Notes under the pieces: generated by a model
Seen by the model: only the letters and a program-made list of their open reading frames with translations
Database searches by the model: none
What the model was told of the DNA's origin: nothing
Translations under genes and position numbers: made by a program
Shown: positions 22,001-32,399 of the stretch, piece after piece
How positions within the stretch are numbered: position 1 is the first letter of the stretch
How the letters are laid out: each line of letters begins with the position of its first letter
Assembly: GCA_014607495.2 (NCBI GenBank)
Contig: CP053161.1
Location: 7,697,115-7,761,114 of the forward strand
Length of the DNA: 64,000 nucleotides
Origin: Carposina sasakii
Lineage: Eukaryota; Arthropoda; Insecta; Lepidoptera; Carposinidae
Reading direction: 5' to 3'

Positions 22001-22075
22001 CTGACACTATATGTAGCGTTCTATGAGCTAAGAATCTTCTACAATAAGAATGTATCCAAGCTTCAATACACAAAT
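19066..22075. other. Non-coding stretch with repeat fragments
   Basis: No gene. Fragments seen: family T at about 19736-19835, a decayed Helitron-like piece at about 20715-20880 (CTGTCTGTCTGTTTGTC), a family S tail at about 21000-21065, and a Helitron-like 3' end at about 21640-21966 (CGAAGTCGCGAGCGGCCGCTAG). The rest shows nothing. Confidence 0.5.
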
Positions 22076-22193
22076 TGTGGTCGATTCTGACCGACACACA
22101 TAAAACATAAACTTAGATTTGTTCTACCTGTCGTCCCTTTCTGTGATTGCCATTTGCATTAACAATAGAAAGGGACGGTTAAAATCGACCACA
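22076..22193. mobile_element. Short foldback element
   Basis: The outer pair TGTGGTCGATTCTGACCG / CGGTTAAAATCGACCACA and inner pair CGTCCCTTTCT / AGAAAGGGACG form a nearly continuous imperfect hairpin of 118 bp. Non-coding. Confidence 0.6.
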
Positions 22194-22552
22194 TGTATAG
22201 TATCTCGTTTCTGTATGTTCCATAAATCGTTTTTCTTGATATTGTCATAAAACTAGCCATAAAACGGCCTTAAGTCTTGTCTTGTCTGATATTTCCGCTA
22301 GAACACGGATTAACGCTCCATGCAGTCCATTTATCCTGTTAACAGGTGAAGTGAAGCTATCGAAAGTGCTAATGGACCTGTTGCAAGTGACTGATGGTCA
22401 GACGTCTTACCGCGCCCTGCGAGGAGTCCACTGTCAATTCTCATTTAGCTGGTCTGAACTATCATTTCGTTCAAAATCTTACGAAGTAAGTAATGTAGGT
22501 ATATAATTATCTATTGAATTGTATCAGGCGTCACTATTCGAAAGTTCAAATC

Positions 22553-22977
22553 TCTATTGAGGGATCACCCGCCACCGGGCCCTATACCCTCCGCTGACCC
22601 TCGGATCTGCCTACTCATGATCACGAACACAAGACACTACAGTCGTAACGAGAAGCCAGATCCAAGCACCTAGCATGCAACCATAAATACATAGCTGCTA
22701 ATCCGAAAATCAATTAAAATTTTAATCGACATATGTTTCGCCAACACCCGTGGCATCATCAGGATTAGTATTCCATGTTAGTTCTATCTACCGAACCAAC
22801 TCGATTAAAATTTTAATTGGTTTTCGGATTAGCAGCTATGTATTTATGGTTGCATGCTAGGTGCTTGGATCTGGCTTCTCGTTGCGACTGTAGTGTATTG
22901 TGTTCGTGATCATTAGTAGGCAGATCCGAGGGTCAGCGGAGGGTATAGGGCCCGGTGGCGGGCGATCCCTCAATAGA
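22553..22977. mobile_element. Foldback of a hammerhead-bearing retroelement
   Basis: Two 177-bp arms, 22553-22729 and 22801-22977, are inverted copies with few mismatches, separated by a 71-base centre. A further 134-bp copy of the arm end lies at 40099-40232. In the sense direction each arm starts GATTAAAATTTTAATTG and continues TCGGATTAGCAGC. The minus-strand copy carries a hammerhead-like motif just before that start. Hammerheads sit at copy boundaries in Penelope-like elements and retrozymes, so one of these is the likely parent. No protein is visible. Confidence 0.7.
22723..22769 (-). ncRNA. Hammerhead ribozyme candidate (type I-like)
   Basis: On the minus strand the order is: stem I strand TAATC (22767-22763), core CTGATGA (22762-22756), stem II TGCCACGGGTGTTGGC (22755-22740), core GAAA (22739-22736), a minimal stem III (ACA, TA loop, TGT), then C at 22728 and the stem I partner GATTA (22727-22723). 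All invariant core blocks are present in the right order, and stem I closes with 5 perfect pairs. Predicted cleavage follows C22728. Oddities: an unpaired U follows CTGATGA before stem II, and stem III is only 3 bp, which in known retroelement hammerheads favours action as dimers. Confidence 0.72.
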
Positions 22978-25655
22978 TATAATTATCTATTCGTTATATC
23001 TACTTGTATAACGTTAGTGGCTATATATCCCATGTTCGTTCGAAATCTTACGATGAAAGCAATGTAAGTACATATTACCCACTCGTATATTGTTAGTTAT
23101 AATGTTATTGGTTATATTGCATTTTTAATTTACTACCCCGTAATGTATCGCTATACGCACTTACGAGTATTGTATTAATATTGCAACGCTCGCGACTAAG
23201 CACTGTTATTATGCTTTACATTACTGTTTTGTACCATAATCATGATTAAGCACTTCTATCTTTACAATTTTCTCGAAATACTTGATTATGCAATTTCGCT
23301 CTTAGAAGAAGAAAAATTCATTTCAATACCATTACATCCAGTAAAATTGAAAACGGTTTATCATAGTTATTAATGAAGATTGAGGTAGGTCTCAGTGCTA
23401 CTGCTGTGACAGCAATTAGATTTACTAAGGTAAATGGTAAGGTATGGCAGGTAGGTAAGCTGTTCCTGCGTTATACGACAGTTTAATTGAAAATACTCAA
23501 TTATTATTAATTGGCTGGCCATCATTAGCGATAAACTTGAAATTAAAGTTAGATAAAAAAATAACAAAATATCTTTGAGAGAAGTATGACTTAAATTACC
23601 TTTTCTATGTAGTGACATTGAATAAAATTTCTTAACATCATACCATCATATATTATTGAAACGCACCTAAAAGCGTTGAACTTAAGTAGCGGGAACAACG
23701 AAAGCTTAGGTATGTAATGTAACTAATGGGAGTCGTTAATGAAAATTGCGTTCTCCGTGTAATCTTTACCAGTCATTAGGGTAATCCACGAGATGTCGTT
23801 GTGATAAAAGGGCAGGAGCTATTTTTAGGGGGAAGTTTGCGAAGAGGTGAGATGAATACGCCTCCCAGAGATAGGTAAGAGCGGCACGTAGGAGGCCGGA
23901 CGTGCGCTTCGGCCGACACGGTTACAATCGAGCCGAATACGTGCCAATACGGGCCTGTCACCGACGTCAAAGATCGTTTTATGCACTGGCATATGTCACG
24001 CTATTACTTCATTCCACGACATAGTTCTAAATAAATCTACGAATTACAAGAGAGAAGGTAGACCCGTCAAGAGATAGCGAGCGTCACGTACCTGATTTAT
24101 ATTTATATTTACTCGAAAGAAACTAGCTTAATATTTTATTCTGGGCACGTAGATTTTTATCTCGTTAGCCACATTTTGCTTGTTTTGATATAATAATACA
24201 AGGTTGTATTCTATTATTATATTGCGCTTGATGTAGGTGCCTTCTACCCACCGTAAAAAACTTTTTACTATCCATTTATGGTTCACATTTTTCAAACTAA
24301 AAGTCTAATAGCTGCTTAGATTTGTCATTCAATTATATGAAATATGGCTCTACCTTCTAATTTATGTTTCTCATCAAAATTTTCCTTAGGGCTAAACGAG
24401 CTTAGAGTCGGGACGTTACAACGTTAAATTAACAACTGCCAAAGAAATTGCGAGTGGCACGTGTACTACGTATCTAATTCGAGAGGTTGATACCCCCAGA
24501 CTTTAAAATTATACAAAATTATGTTATTTTAGAGTTTTATAAAGTAGATATGTAATTTAAATTTACTAATTACCTACTAAGTTAAGGATTGCAGAAGATA
24601 TAGAATCAATGAATTATTTTTACAGATAAATTTTCACCCCAGAGCAATTGAAAATTGCATTGAAAATAAATTTAAGAGTTAAATGCAATCCTTAATCAAT
24701 ATTTGGAACATGTTGTATGACTAAACCTGCTTTTCTGTCGGACTGACACTTGAACGTAAGTGTGAAAGAGAGAATGCAAATTTCAGAACTTTTCATAGAA
24801 AATGTAAAGAACACCATCTTTATATATCTATCTCTCTTTCTCTCTGTGTAGAATAATTTAATATGTTGTGGTTGCGGTCTACCCATGCTGTCGCATTACC
24901 TTTGTTGGCGTGTTAACCAAAATTGAGGTTAAATTATCGATTTCTATCTAATGTATACAACTAATGTTCTATTGGCCAAATGAACATAGTTAGGTACTAA
25001 ATATTGACGACTGATTTAGCCAGGAACTAGTTCCTAAGGGGCGTAAGTGTAAACTAAATGAAGCTGTAAGTAAGACCGTTACGTGGGTGGTTGTATGTCT
25101 TGCGTGCGTAGGTGGTACGAGCACGTTACGTTTTAATTATCTTCTTACTTGTAGTATAATATCTTCGAGGCTGGTAATTCGAAGTTGCGCAAATGTCAGA
25201 AAAATTAATATTAATATTAGATCAATTATTTTATAAAAGTTGAAAAACTTTTGTATAAGTTGAACAATTATACCAAGTACTTAAACTCAATCAACTTCCA
25301 AATGAAATGTTTCAACTATAAATGTGTGTAAATTGTGAACTAATCTAATTTGGTTTAATTAATAAAACTTTTTCAAGTTTAGCTATTTGTAAAAGATACT
25401 TTTGTCACAAATGAAAATTAAAGTTTATAATGGATGAAAGGGTATAATAAATAATTTTTTTAAAACGAAAAACCGACTTCCTCCCAAAACTCGAACTTAC
25501 TAAAGTAAAATTTTACTAAAGGGCAAATATATATTGCGTTAAGCCGTGTACGAAGTTTAGGAGGCATAATATTGTCAGATTTATATGCCAGCAAATGATT
25601 AAATAGGCCACATGACAAAAGAGAAAAAGGACTAGGCTTCGAAACTTTACGTCTG
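22978..25655. other. Non-coding stretch with one GC-richer block
   Basis: No gene was recognised. The block at 23780-23960 is GC-richer than its surroundings and is open on the minus strand for about 64 codons, with fairly high GC at third positions. It has no clear splice sites and no family. It may be an old exon, a regulatory element or nothing. A short stretch at 23030-23085 resembles 22447-22510, a likely local duplication. Confidence 0.4.
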
Positions 25656-25660
25656 ACAAT

Positions 25661-25860
25661 ATGATGATGATGATGATAATGATGACCTCCGACCGATTTC
25701 GGTCATGGCGACCACTTCTACTCCTAGATATTACTAAGTTGGCGTTCATGCTGGATCGGAGGCACTTGAGGTGGAATCGATCCAGTGCGTATGTGGCGAC
25801 GGTATATGCACCACGCCTCGGAGGAATATAAGAGAAGCACAACAGCCATGTACACTCTTA
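25661..25860 (-). repeat. ATG-microsatellite-headed repeat
   Basis: A (GAT)n tract at about 25661-25686 adjoins a unique-looking block (GACCTCCGACCGATTTCGG). A trinucleotide tract bordering one end suggests the 3' tail of a minus-strand RTE-like LINE, but the body was not recognised. Confidence 0.4.
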
Positions 25861-25986
25861 TTTAAGCAACATATAATTACACTCCTTCTTCCTGCCCTGT
25901 TCCCAATAATTTGAGGTCGGTGCAATATGTAGGTACTCTTCTTTCATTCATCCCTATTATCCGTCATCTCGTTATTATTATTATTG

Positions 25987-26613
25987 TATCTCTGTTTAAA
26001 TTCTCGGGACTACAGAGTCCCGGTCCTTTGAGAGGCGTGCACAAGATGTAGAGGCCCTTTTTAGAGAACTTTAATATGGTGTGGGATACACATGGCGGAT
26101 TCGCCGACCGCACATACAATGGTCCCCGCCATGTGCAAGACTATTGGAGTGCAGATCTATGTCATGCGATGGAAACAAAGGTCATGGGCTATGAGGCTGA
26201 ATATTGGGTGGGGTTGGGTAACTGGGCTATTGAAGGAGACTAACGGACGCCTGCCATTACAACCAAGTCTCATAATTGTTTGGTGGTAGGCGGTGACTCG
26301 CCGACTCATCATCCCCTCGCACGCACGGAGCGACAAAGGGGGCAACATTTGGTGAGTGGCTAGGGTGGAGGGGTGCCCCTGGACTTTAAACCGAAGCCAA
26401 CTTGCCACTTACTCGTCCAAGCTGTCATAGCTCTCGCGACTACTCTGCCCGGCCGGCGAAGGCAAGGCAGAGGTGGGGACTGTTCCTCGTCAGACTTTAC
26501 TCCGGCGCCGGAGATGAGGAACAGGGTCTTCCCCCGGGAGTACTTCAGGTCCGTGGGAAGCTACCTCCCAACAGCTCGCCACAAGCTGCCATGCGGGCTT
26601 ATTATTATTATTG
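25987..26613 (+). repeat. ATT-tailed repeat, tandem unit 1
   Basis: Starts TATCTCTGTTTAAATTCTCG and ends GCGGGCTTATTATTATTATTG. Contains CTTTAAACCGAAGCCAACTTG, CCCGGCCGGCGAAGGCAAGG and CCCCCGGGAGTACTTCAGG. Open frames inside are short and not protein-like. The same unit follows directly with a 627-base period. The (ATT)n tract at both borders suggests a non-LTR 3' region duplicated through its tail. Confidence 0.75.
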
Positions 26614-27238
26614 TATCTCTGTTTAAATTCTCGGGACTACAGAGTCCCGGTCCTTTGGGAGGCGTGCATCGGGCCGTGGCCAAGATGTAGAGGCCCTTTT
26701 TAGAGAACTTTAATATGGTGTGGGATACACATGGCGGATACCATCGCCGACCGCACAATATGATACACCCGGCTGGTCCCCGCCATGTGCCTGCAGATCT
26801 ATGTCATGCGATGGAAACAAAGGTCATGGGCTATGGGGCTGAATAATGGGTGGGTTGGGTAACTGGGCTATTGAAGGAGACTAACGGACGCCTGCCATTA
26901 CAACCAAATAATTGTTTGGTGGCAGGCGGTGACTCGCCGACTCATTTCATGGGCCCCCGGAAACGGCCGCACGCACGGAGCGACAAAAGGGGCAACATTT
27001 GGTGAGTGGCTAGGGTTGCCCCTGGACTTTAAACCGAAGCCAACTTGTGACGGGCACGTCCACCCTCGAGCTGTCATAGCTCTCGCGTCTGCCCGGCCGG
27101 CGAAGGCAAGGCAGAGGTGGGGGAATCCTCGTCAGATCTCACTGAGATTTCTTCCCCCGGGAGTACTTCAGGTCCGTGGGAACGCTACCTCCCAACAAAC
27201 AAGCTGCCCTGCGGGCTTATTATTATTATTATTATTCT
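26614..27238 (+). repeat. ATT-tailed repeat, tandem unit 2
   Basis: Second copy of the preceding unit, with several small insertions and deletions (for example extra GGGCCCCCGGAAACGG near 26950 and loss of part of the block after GGTGGGG). It ends in a longer (ATT)n tract. Divergence between units shows the duplication is not recent. Confidence 0.75.
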
Positions 27239-27324
27239 TATGTCTACCTCTTCCTCTATAACCATCTTACTTCGGACACGGCTTAACGCAACATACAATT
27301 TCACGACTTAACACAATTATCTTC

Positions 27325-27392
27325 ATCTTCATAAGCCTATTGCAGTCCACTACTGGACGTAGGCCTCCCCCTGCCATAGGGGGATTTTGTTA
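27325..27392 (-). repeat. RTE-like LINE 3' end fragment
   Basis: Contains CTATTGCAGTCCACTACTGG and GTAGGCCTCCCC, the reverse complement of the tail at 48190-48240. This word pair marks the 3' end of a common Lepidopteran RTE-type LINE. Confidence 0.65.
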
Positions 27393-27394
27393 CT

Positions 27395-27833
27395 AAAAGG
27401 TTCCACTATCTGTTTTTCGGCAGCTCCATCATCAGACCCTCGTTTCCTTTATATTATGTGTAGCTGACCAAAATTCTCTATAAAAATCTAAAAACGGACT
27501 ACTCGTGCCCTTTATATTTGAGGATATCCCTAGATTCCTTAGAGATTCCATCATCAGATATTATGTTTTATATGTAGGTGATCAAAACGCTCAGTAAAAG
27601 TATAAAAACAGACTACATGTGCCTACAATATTTGAGGATTGCCCTCGATTTCTCCAAGATCCCATCATCAGGTCCTGATGTGGTGAATATGGGACCAACC
27701 TGGAAGTATACCATGACCAACTATAAAAAAAAAATGAAATCGGTTCATAAACGACGGAGTTCTGAGGTAACACACATAAAAAATAAAAAAACATACAGAT
27801 GAATTGAAAACCTCTCTTTTTGAAGTCGGTTAA
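27395..27833 (+). repeat. Family U repeat ending in GAAGTCGGTTAAAAA
   Basis: Contains CCATCATCAGGTCCTGATG, a GGGACCAACC block and the end TTTTTGAAGTCGGTTAAAAA. The same layout closes the right edge of the window (63258-63955). Internal blocks repeat imperfectly about every 125-130 bases. Class not known. Confidence 0.6.
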
Positions 27834-27852
27834 AAATGAAACAAACCATTAA

Positions 27853-28207
27853 GGGTGAGGAATTTTTTCCATTTCTTTAATAACAATTTTATAATATATA
27901 ATATCTTGACTAAGATAAAAACACTTCTCCATAATATAATCCGTTAGGATATGGTTGATCGTTTCATAATTAAAACATTGTGCTGAGGGATTCAGCTTTG
28001 TTTGCCGAGATTTGGCTTATGTATAGCTATCGGGATGAAAAATAACGTTTCCAATAATGTAATTTCAAAAAGAGATGGTAAAATTCGTCATCCGAGTAAT
28101 TGACCCGGTGGCTCAGTGGTAAGAGCGCTGGCACGGAATGCAGAGGTCGTGGGTTCGATTCCCATCCGGATGAGGAATTTTTTCCATTTCTTTAATAATA
28201 ATTTTAT
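27853..28207 (+). repeat. Composite SINE, second copy
   Basis: Same architecture as 16897-17295: a GGGTGAGGAATTTTTTCC tail, body (AACATTGTGCTGAGGGATTC), then a tRNA-like unit at 28102-28173 with A box TGGCTCAGTGG and B box GGTTCGATTCC, and the tail again. The first tRNA-like unit is reduced to its last few bases. Confidence 0.75.
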
Positions 28208-28209
28208 AA

Positions 28210-30425
28210 CCATTAATTAATTGATCTAAAATAACTTTTCTTATATCAAAGTAACCTTTGTTTCAGGATCGGTTTTCGCATTAAGTGACGTCATCGGCAT
28301 TACATAATAAATTAAAAATTATAGGCATGCTACATAAGCTTTATAGATAGCACTGGTTATTTAATAGAACTATATCTCTTTATAACAAAAAAAAACTCCT
28401 TAAATAAGGTTAACTAGGCTAGCTATTAAATAAAATAACATTTCCCCTAAATCTAATTTCTAAAACCAAAATTATTATATTTACTTGCGCTTTCTCTAAT
28501 ATCCCGACGTTATGGGATTAATATTTGTGGCGGAAACACAACCATACGTAGTATCTACATTAGTTTTTCTATGGCCATTTATAAACGACTGCACCATTTG
28601 AAAATTTCAACGATCTATTAGACTAATCCAACTGATTATAGCATAATTGCGTGCGCGTTGAGCCTCCTAATGCGGTTACAAACGATTTATTCACTCAAAT
28701 GAGCCGACAGATTTCATTTACATCACGAAATGTAATTTAGGCCTAAATAGCTTTCAGTAGTCTAATTTGCGATTGAAAAATATATTAACTTTATTCCCGT
28801 AACAAGTTAACAGTGTCGCTACTAAAATGCACCTACATCCCACAGCAGTCTGCAATAGGCTGATGTATGATGTACGTATCGAGCTACACTAATAACAGAG
28901 TTCCATAGCTGTACGTTATTTAAAGCGCTTAAAGAAGGATTTTACTTGACCATTTGAAAATAGGTAATAAAGACAAAAGAAAACACTTAAGAAATATTGC
29001 GAACGGAAAGATTTTCCTACTTAGTTGTAAAATGACAGGATTTTCGCTGGTAGAAAGCTAATGTAGGTAATATGGCCTAACTAATGTTCTACATTTTTTC
29101 TCAAAATTCCCATGGGAACGGGAAACAGTGGAAATTCTAAAGTTTACTAAGTGAACCACTGCTCAGTAAGCCACAAGGCTTGGCACTGGGTAATTGGCAG
29201 TGATCGACCACTAACGCCCTTTATTCGACTAGACCAGAATGCAAAGCTGGCGGTAAATGTAGTTCACCCCCATTTATACCGCTTCAATGAAATTACGAGT
29301 ACTAGGGCTTTAAAGTAAGCGTTTGAATACTGGATAACGATTTATGAGAGGTTATTTACTGAATGAGATTCTGAGCTTATTTACTTGCATTCCTTAGCTG
29401 ATGATAGAAGCTCCACTAGAATACATCAACTTATTCACCTTCATGTCACAAGAGTCGACTAAGGAACTCAGGGGCATTTTCTCAGGCGATTAGCTAGCAA
29501 ATATTGAGATTATTTCCGTAAATACGTTAAATGTCTATTTCTAACTAGTAGTTGTGGGTTATTCTATAGTACTTATTAATTATTAATATTACTGGAAGGT
29601 AGAATGAATAAATCAGTCTTAGCTCAGCACTCGTCGTTTCAATACGTTCTCCGATATATAACTTTACAGTAGTAATTTCTATATTTAGTATATAATATAT
29701 ATACCTATTTCTATATTTAGTATATAGCGTACCTATCTACATATATGTAGATAGGTACGCTAAAATCCTAAAATATCGAAGGTGTTTTAAAGGGTTACAT
29801 TTTGAATGAAATTTTTTGAATAAAAGCACTCGACGAGCAAGTATATAGGTAGTGCTACCTTTGTACGCCCACGGGAGTACTCGTATAAAATACTCCAGTC
29901 CGATGACATAATACTGTAATAACCAATCCTATTCCTAGAAATTTGTTGCTGTAATTACAGGTACAGGTGTAGTATTACTCAAAACAAAAACAAAAATATA
30001 AAACATGGCAACTATGTAATAATATACCGGCTGGAGCCATTTTCTGAACGAGACCAAATTTAAAATTAAAAATGTCAGTTTTTACTGTTCTTCTAAGTAG
30101 CTGAAATAAGCTGTGTATATAACATTTCACCTTTAAATTAATTTCCCGTGAACTATGCTGTCACATCCCACGTACTATTAAATTATTCATTAACTTAATT
30201 AAGCTATTTTACATGAAATTAATGAATTAGGTAGTTAATTAAGTTTGCAAGCTACAAAAAGCTTTCAAATTTTTGTAAAATTAATTAGTAAATTATTTAT
30301 TTGTTTAAATAATCTATGTAACAAAAGATTGACCTTTTTGTAAATTTAAAATTAACAAACTGCAGCGCTTATCTTTCCCCGCATAGGAATACAATAGCAT
30401 AGGTATACCTATATATCATTATTCT
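28210..30425. other. Non-coding stretch
   Basis: No gene. An RTE tail fragment at about 28838-28885 (CAGCAGTCTGCAATAGGCTG), a stretch at 28925-29160 related to 21640-21960 (Helitron-like interior) and a family T piece at about 29395-29500 were seen. Confidence 0.45.
29725..29762. repeat. Perfect 38-nt palindrome
   Basis: TAGCGTACCTATCTACATA is followed at once by its exact reverse complement, with no spacer. It sits in a TATA-rich tract with a repeated word CTATATTTAGTATATA. A possible cruciform or deletion hotspot. Confidence 0.85.
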
Positions 30426-30450
30426 AAGGTAAGGTAAGGTAAGGTAAGGT
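30426..30450. repeat. (AAGGT)n microsatellite
   Basis: Five units of AAGGT in a row. This is not the insect telomere repeat TTAGG in any rotation. Confidence 0.9.
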
Positions 30451-30465
30451 ATAAATCTATATCTA

Positions 30466-30660
30466 TATATTTTAGCTACTGTAATACAGGTATTATACAC
30501 TTAGCACAGTTGCCAGGGACCACCTATTTTCTTCTTGTTTCATTGTTTTGTGTTTCATGTAAAACGCTGTGAAATATTATGTTACTCTGAGGTATTACCT
30601 ATTTAGCATGTACTGTATTGTCCTCTAATTCTTATCTCAAATAAAATATTATTATTATTG
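30466..30660 (+). repeat. LINE-like 3' tail ending in (ATT)n
   Basis: The end AATAAAATATTATTATTATTG has the look of a LINE 3' end with a polyadenylation-like word and a trinucleotide tail. It stops 14 bases short of the exon 2 splice donor of the minus-strand gene. Confidence 0.5.
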
Positions 30661-30674
30661 TATCTAGCGCTTAC

Positions 30675-30863
30675 CAATCTGCGGCACGTCGTAAGGACGG
30701 CTAGACCTGGCTGCGCGCAGCATCATTTGACTGGCGATCTCTTGGGGAGGTGCGGCGTGCGTTTGTTCGCGCGCATTCGGCGTCGTTCTTTGTATAACAC
30801 GTTCGAGTTCAGCGAACTGCCCGCGAACAGCTCGTTGAGAGGGCGCGAGCGTGCCACTTCTCG
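30675..30863 (-). CDS. Exon 2 of a putative secreted protein gene
   Basis: Internal coding exon of 189 bases on the minus strand. The acceptor is excellent (CATTTTTCCTCAG, exon begins CGAGAAG at 30863) and the donor is good (CAGATTG|GTAAGC, exon ends at 30675). One frame is open throughout: 2 bases, 62 codons, 1 base. It reads RSGTLAPSQRAVRG...ELERVIQR...PPQEIASQMMLRAAR...RPYDVPQI. The phase matches exon 1 (split codon G+CG, Ala). Third codon positions are GC-rich, unlike the surrounding DNA. There are no Lys-Arg dibasic sites and no cysteines. The next residue starts with G; if the next exon starts AG or AA it would be Glu. I have an unverified recollection that RPYDVPQI-E-C-P precedes an LDL-receptor class A module in an insect secreted precursor family. 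No such exon was found in the window. Confidence 0.72.
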
Positions 30864-31555
30864 CTGAGGAAAAATGTTTCGGATTAGTGGAACGAAGTTC
30901 TTTAATGCGGTTTCCGGGTGAGAAGCTTGCTGGCAGAATTGTATAAGCTTTTATGGCCTCAGTACCCCTGTGTGATGTAATCGTGGGTTAGAAATCTCGT
31001 CAATATCTCGACGACGTTTTCAAAATATTCTTACAAGAAATTAATTGAAAAGTTGCAGGGTTTATTCATATAGATAGAGCCTCCAACAAGGAAGGACTAA
31101 GAGATGCTAAAATCAGTCTGTGAACAGTCTCTGGCCAAACAATCCGTAATCCGTAATATATTTTCTTGTAAGTTCTAAGGTATTCTTGTATTCTAGTGCA
31201 GGAGCATAAATGTCAAACGTTCATATTAATATATATTTCGGAAAAGTTTCCTTGTTTGTTATATTGCCATTGTTTAGAAATAGGTATGTCAATTAGGATT
31301 TCTGGTTTTTGTGTAATATTTATTTGTCATCGACTTTTATATTTAATTTGACATTTGTAATTACCATTTTGCATGCCGTAAATGGCAAAATAACAAAACT
31401 TCTGTACTCTGTAACATACTCTATACCTTATTTTGTGCAAAATAAATAAATTAAATAGAAAAAATATAAAAATTGACGTGCAGGTAAGAAGTCGATTATT
31501 ATATCCTTCATATTTCGCACTTGCATTTCGTAATGTTTAAACAAATCTAGGACGT

Positions 31556-31700
31556 GTGGTAGGAAACAATAGCACCACTCCACGTCTGCCCGTGTGTATC
31601 ATAATGGGCTTCCGGGAGGTGGCTGTCATAAACCAGCCTGCCCAGCGTGGTGTCCATGGGTAAAAGCCTCCCTCCCTATGGCAGTAGTCTTGTGGCGTAT
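31556..31700 (+). repeat. RTE-like LINE 3' fragment
   Basis: Contains CAGCCTGCCCAGCGTGGTG and CTTGTGGCGT, words also found in order at 48120-48180. 5' truncated. Confidence 0.6.
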
Positions 31701-31704
31701 GTAT

Positions 31705-32150
31705 TAGTGGTGTTCAAAAAAGCTATGTTCTCAGAATGCGTGAACGTAATATGCTACATGCAAATAGCGCGTTATTTTTTCCGTGACGTTATAAGGTTAT
31801 AACGTTACGAGTTGCGCGCAAATCACAAGTCACGAATGAATGACTGAACGAATACGCTATATTGACAAGTCGCGAAAACGCTATATTCTATTTAACGCGA
31901 TTTCATATAGCTGTTGGTAACCAATGACAAGTCACGAATACGCTATTTTCTATTTGACGCGATTTCATATAGCTGTTGGTAGTCCGGCGCCGGCCGTCAC
32001 ACACTATGCATGTGCGTGTCGAAGGCGCGATGAGTCATGCGTACGCGACACGTGAACCGCGCATATCGTTATAGCGTTTAGTTTGGATCGAGTCAATTAA
32101 ATCATTGGTTATTGCGCTATGGACAAATAGCATGTTATTTTTAAAAGAAT
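31705..32150. mobile_element. hAT-type MITE, copy 2, in intron 1
   Basis: Sister of 5591-6582 without the nested insert. It starts TAGTGGTGTTCAAAAAAGC and ends TGTTATTTTTAAAAG; the last about 20 bases and ACCACTA end are lost. GTATGTA occurs on both sides (31697 on; about 32149 on) and may be the remains of the target duplication. One internal block (ATTTCATATAGCTGTTGGT) is duplicated in tandem. Confidence 0.7.
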
Positions 32151-32177
32151 GTATGTAAGCACATGTTACCTCTCTAC

Positions 32178-32298
32178 CCCGCCAGTCGGCGAGCAGCCGC
32201 CGCTGCGGCGCGTCGGCCGCAGAGTGCAGCGCCAACACCGCCAGCACCGTGGTGACGCAGCACGCGCGCATCATCCCCGCGCTCGCCCGCACGACCAT
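32178..32298 (-). CDS. Exon 1 of a putative secreted protein gene (signal peptide)
   Basis: First coding exon on the minus strand, 40 codons plus one base. It starts at ATG (complement of 32296-32298) with a second in-frame ATGATG at codons 9-10; the start is uncertain. The peptide has a short basic N-region (VVRASAGMMRA), a hydrophobic core (VTTVLAVLAL) and a small-residue site HSAADA, predicted to be cleaved before or near PQRRLLADWR. It is thus a classic signal peptide, and the mature protein should be secreted or have an extracellular N-terminus. The donor is CGGG|GTAGAG, phase 1, compatible with exon 2. Upstream is a GC-rich leader with a 13-codon upstream ORF starting at 32349. No family is recognised from this exon alone. 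Confidence 0.72.
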
Positions 32299-32361
32299 CG
32301 CCCGCTACTAAGTCGCCGGACGTCGCGCCGCGCGCCCCACCGACCGCATTGTACGACTGCG

Positions 32362-32366
32362 ACTGA
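32362..32366 (-). promoter_or_regulatory. Initiator-like TCAGT upstream of exon 1
   Basis: The minus strand reads ATCAGTCGCAG, matching the arthropod initiator TCAGT, 64-68 bases upstream of the first ATG. No TATA box or clear DPE at +28 was seen. The GC-rich leader (32299-32350) supports a promoter-proximal position. A single 5-base match is weak evidence. Confidence 0.35.
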
Positions 32367-32399
32367 TAGCTGATAGCTGATTTCGATTCTTGTACCACT

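Larger units (their letters stand above)
30864..32177 (-). other. Intron 1 of the minus-strand gene
   Basis: A 1314-bp intron from GTAGAG (complement of 32177-32172) to TTTTTCCTCAG (complement, ending at 30864). It contains an RTE-like fragment at 31556-31700 and a hAT-type element at 31705-32150 whose edge lies about 20 bases from the donor. A second GT with better consensus (GAG|GTAACA) lies 11 bases further on. Using it would put exon 2 in a frame that stops, so the first donor is preferred. Confidence 0.6.

Noticed and set aside
23776..23970. Minus-strand exon in a GC-richer block
   Set aside because: Open for about 64 codons with GC at third positions, but no clear splice sites and no family. 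Mentioned only within the spacer entry.
26373..27311. Several frames up to 110 codons on both strands
   Set aside because: They arise from the GC-rich tandem repeat units and shift frame between the two copies, so they are not conserved as protein.
27400..27833. Second hammerhead candidate from CATCATCAG words
   Set aside because: The TCATCAG word is present, but no GAAA block with a pairing stem II or closing stem I could be built around it.
30426..30450. Telomere-like repeat
   Set aside because: The unit is AAGGT, not a rotation of TTAGG.
30675..30863. Plus-strand 69-codon frame covering exon 2
   Set aside because: It is a shadow. The minus strand has strong splice sites and a phase that fits exon 1.
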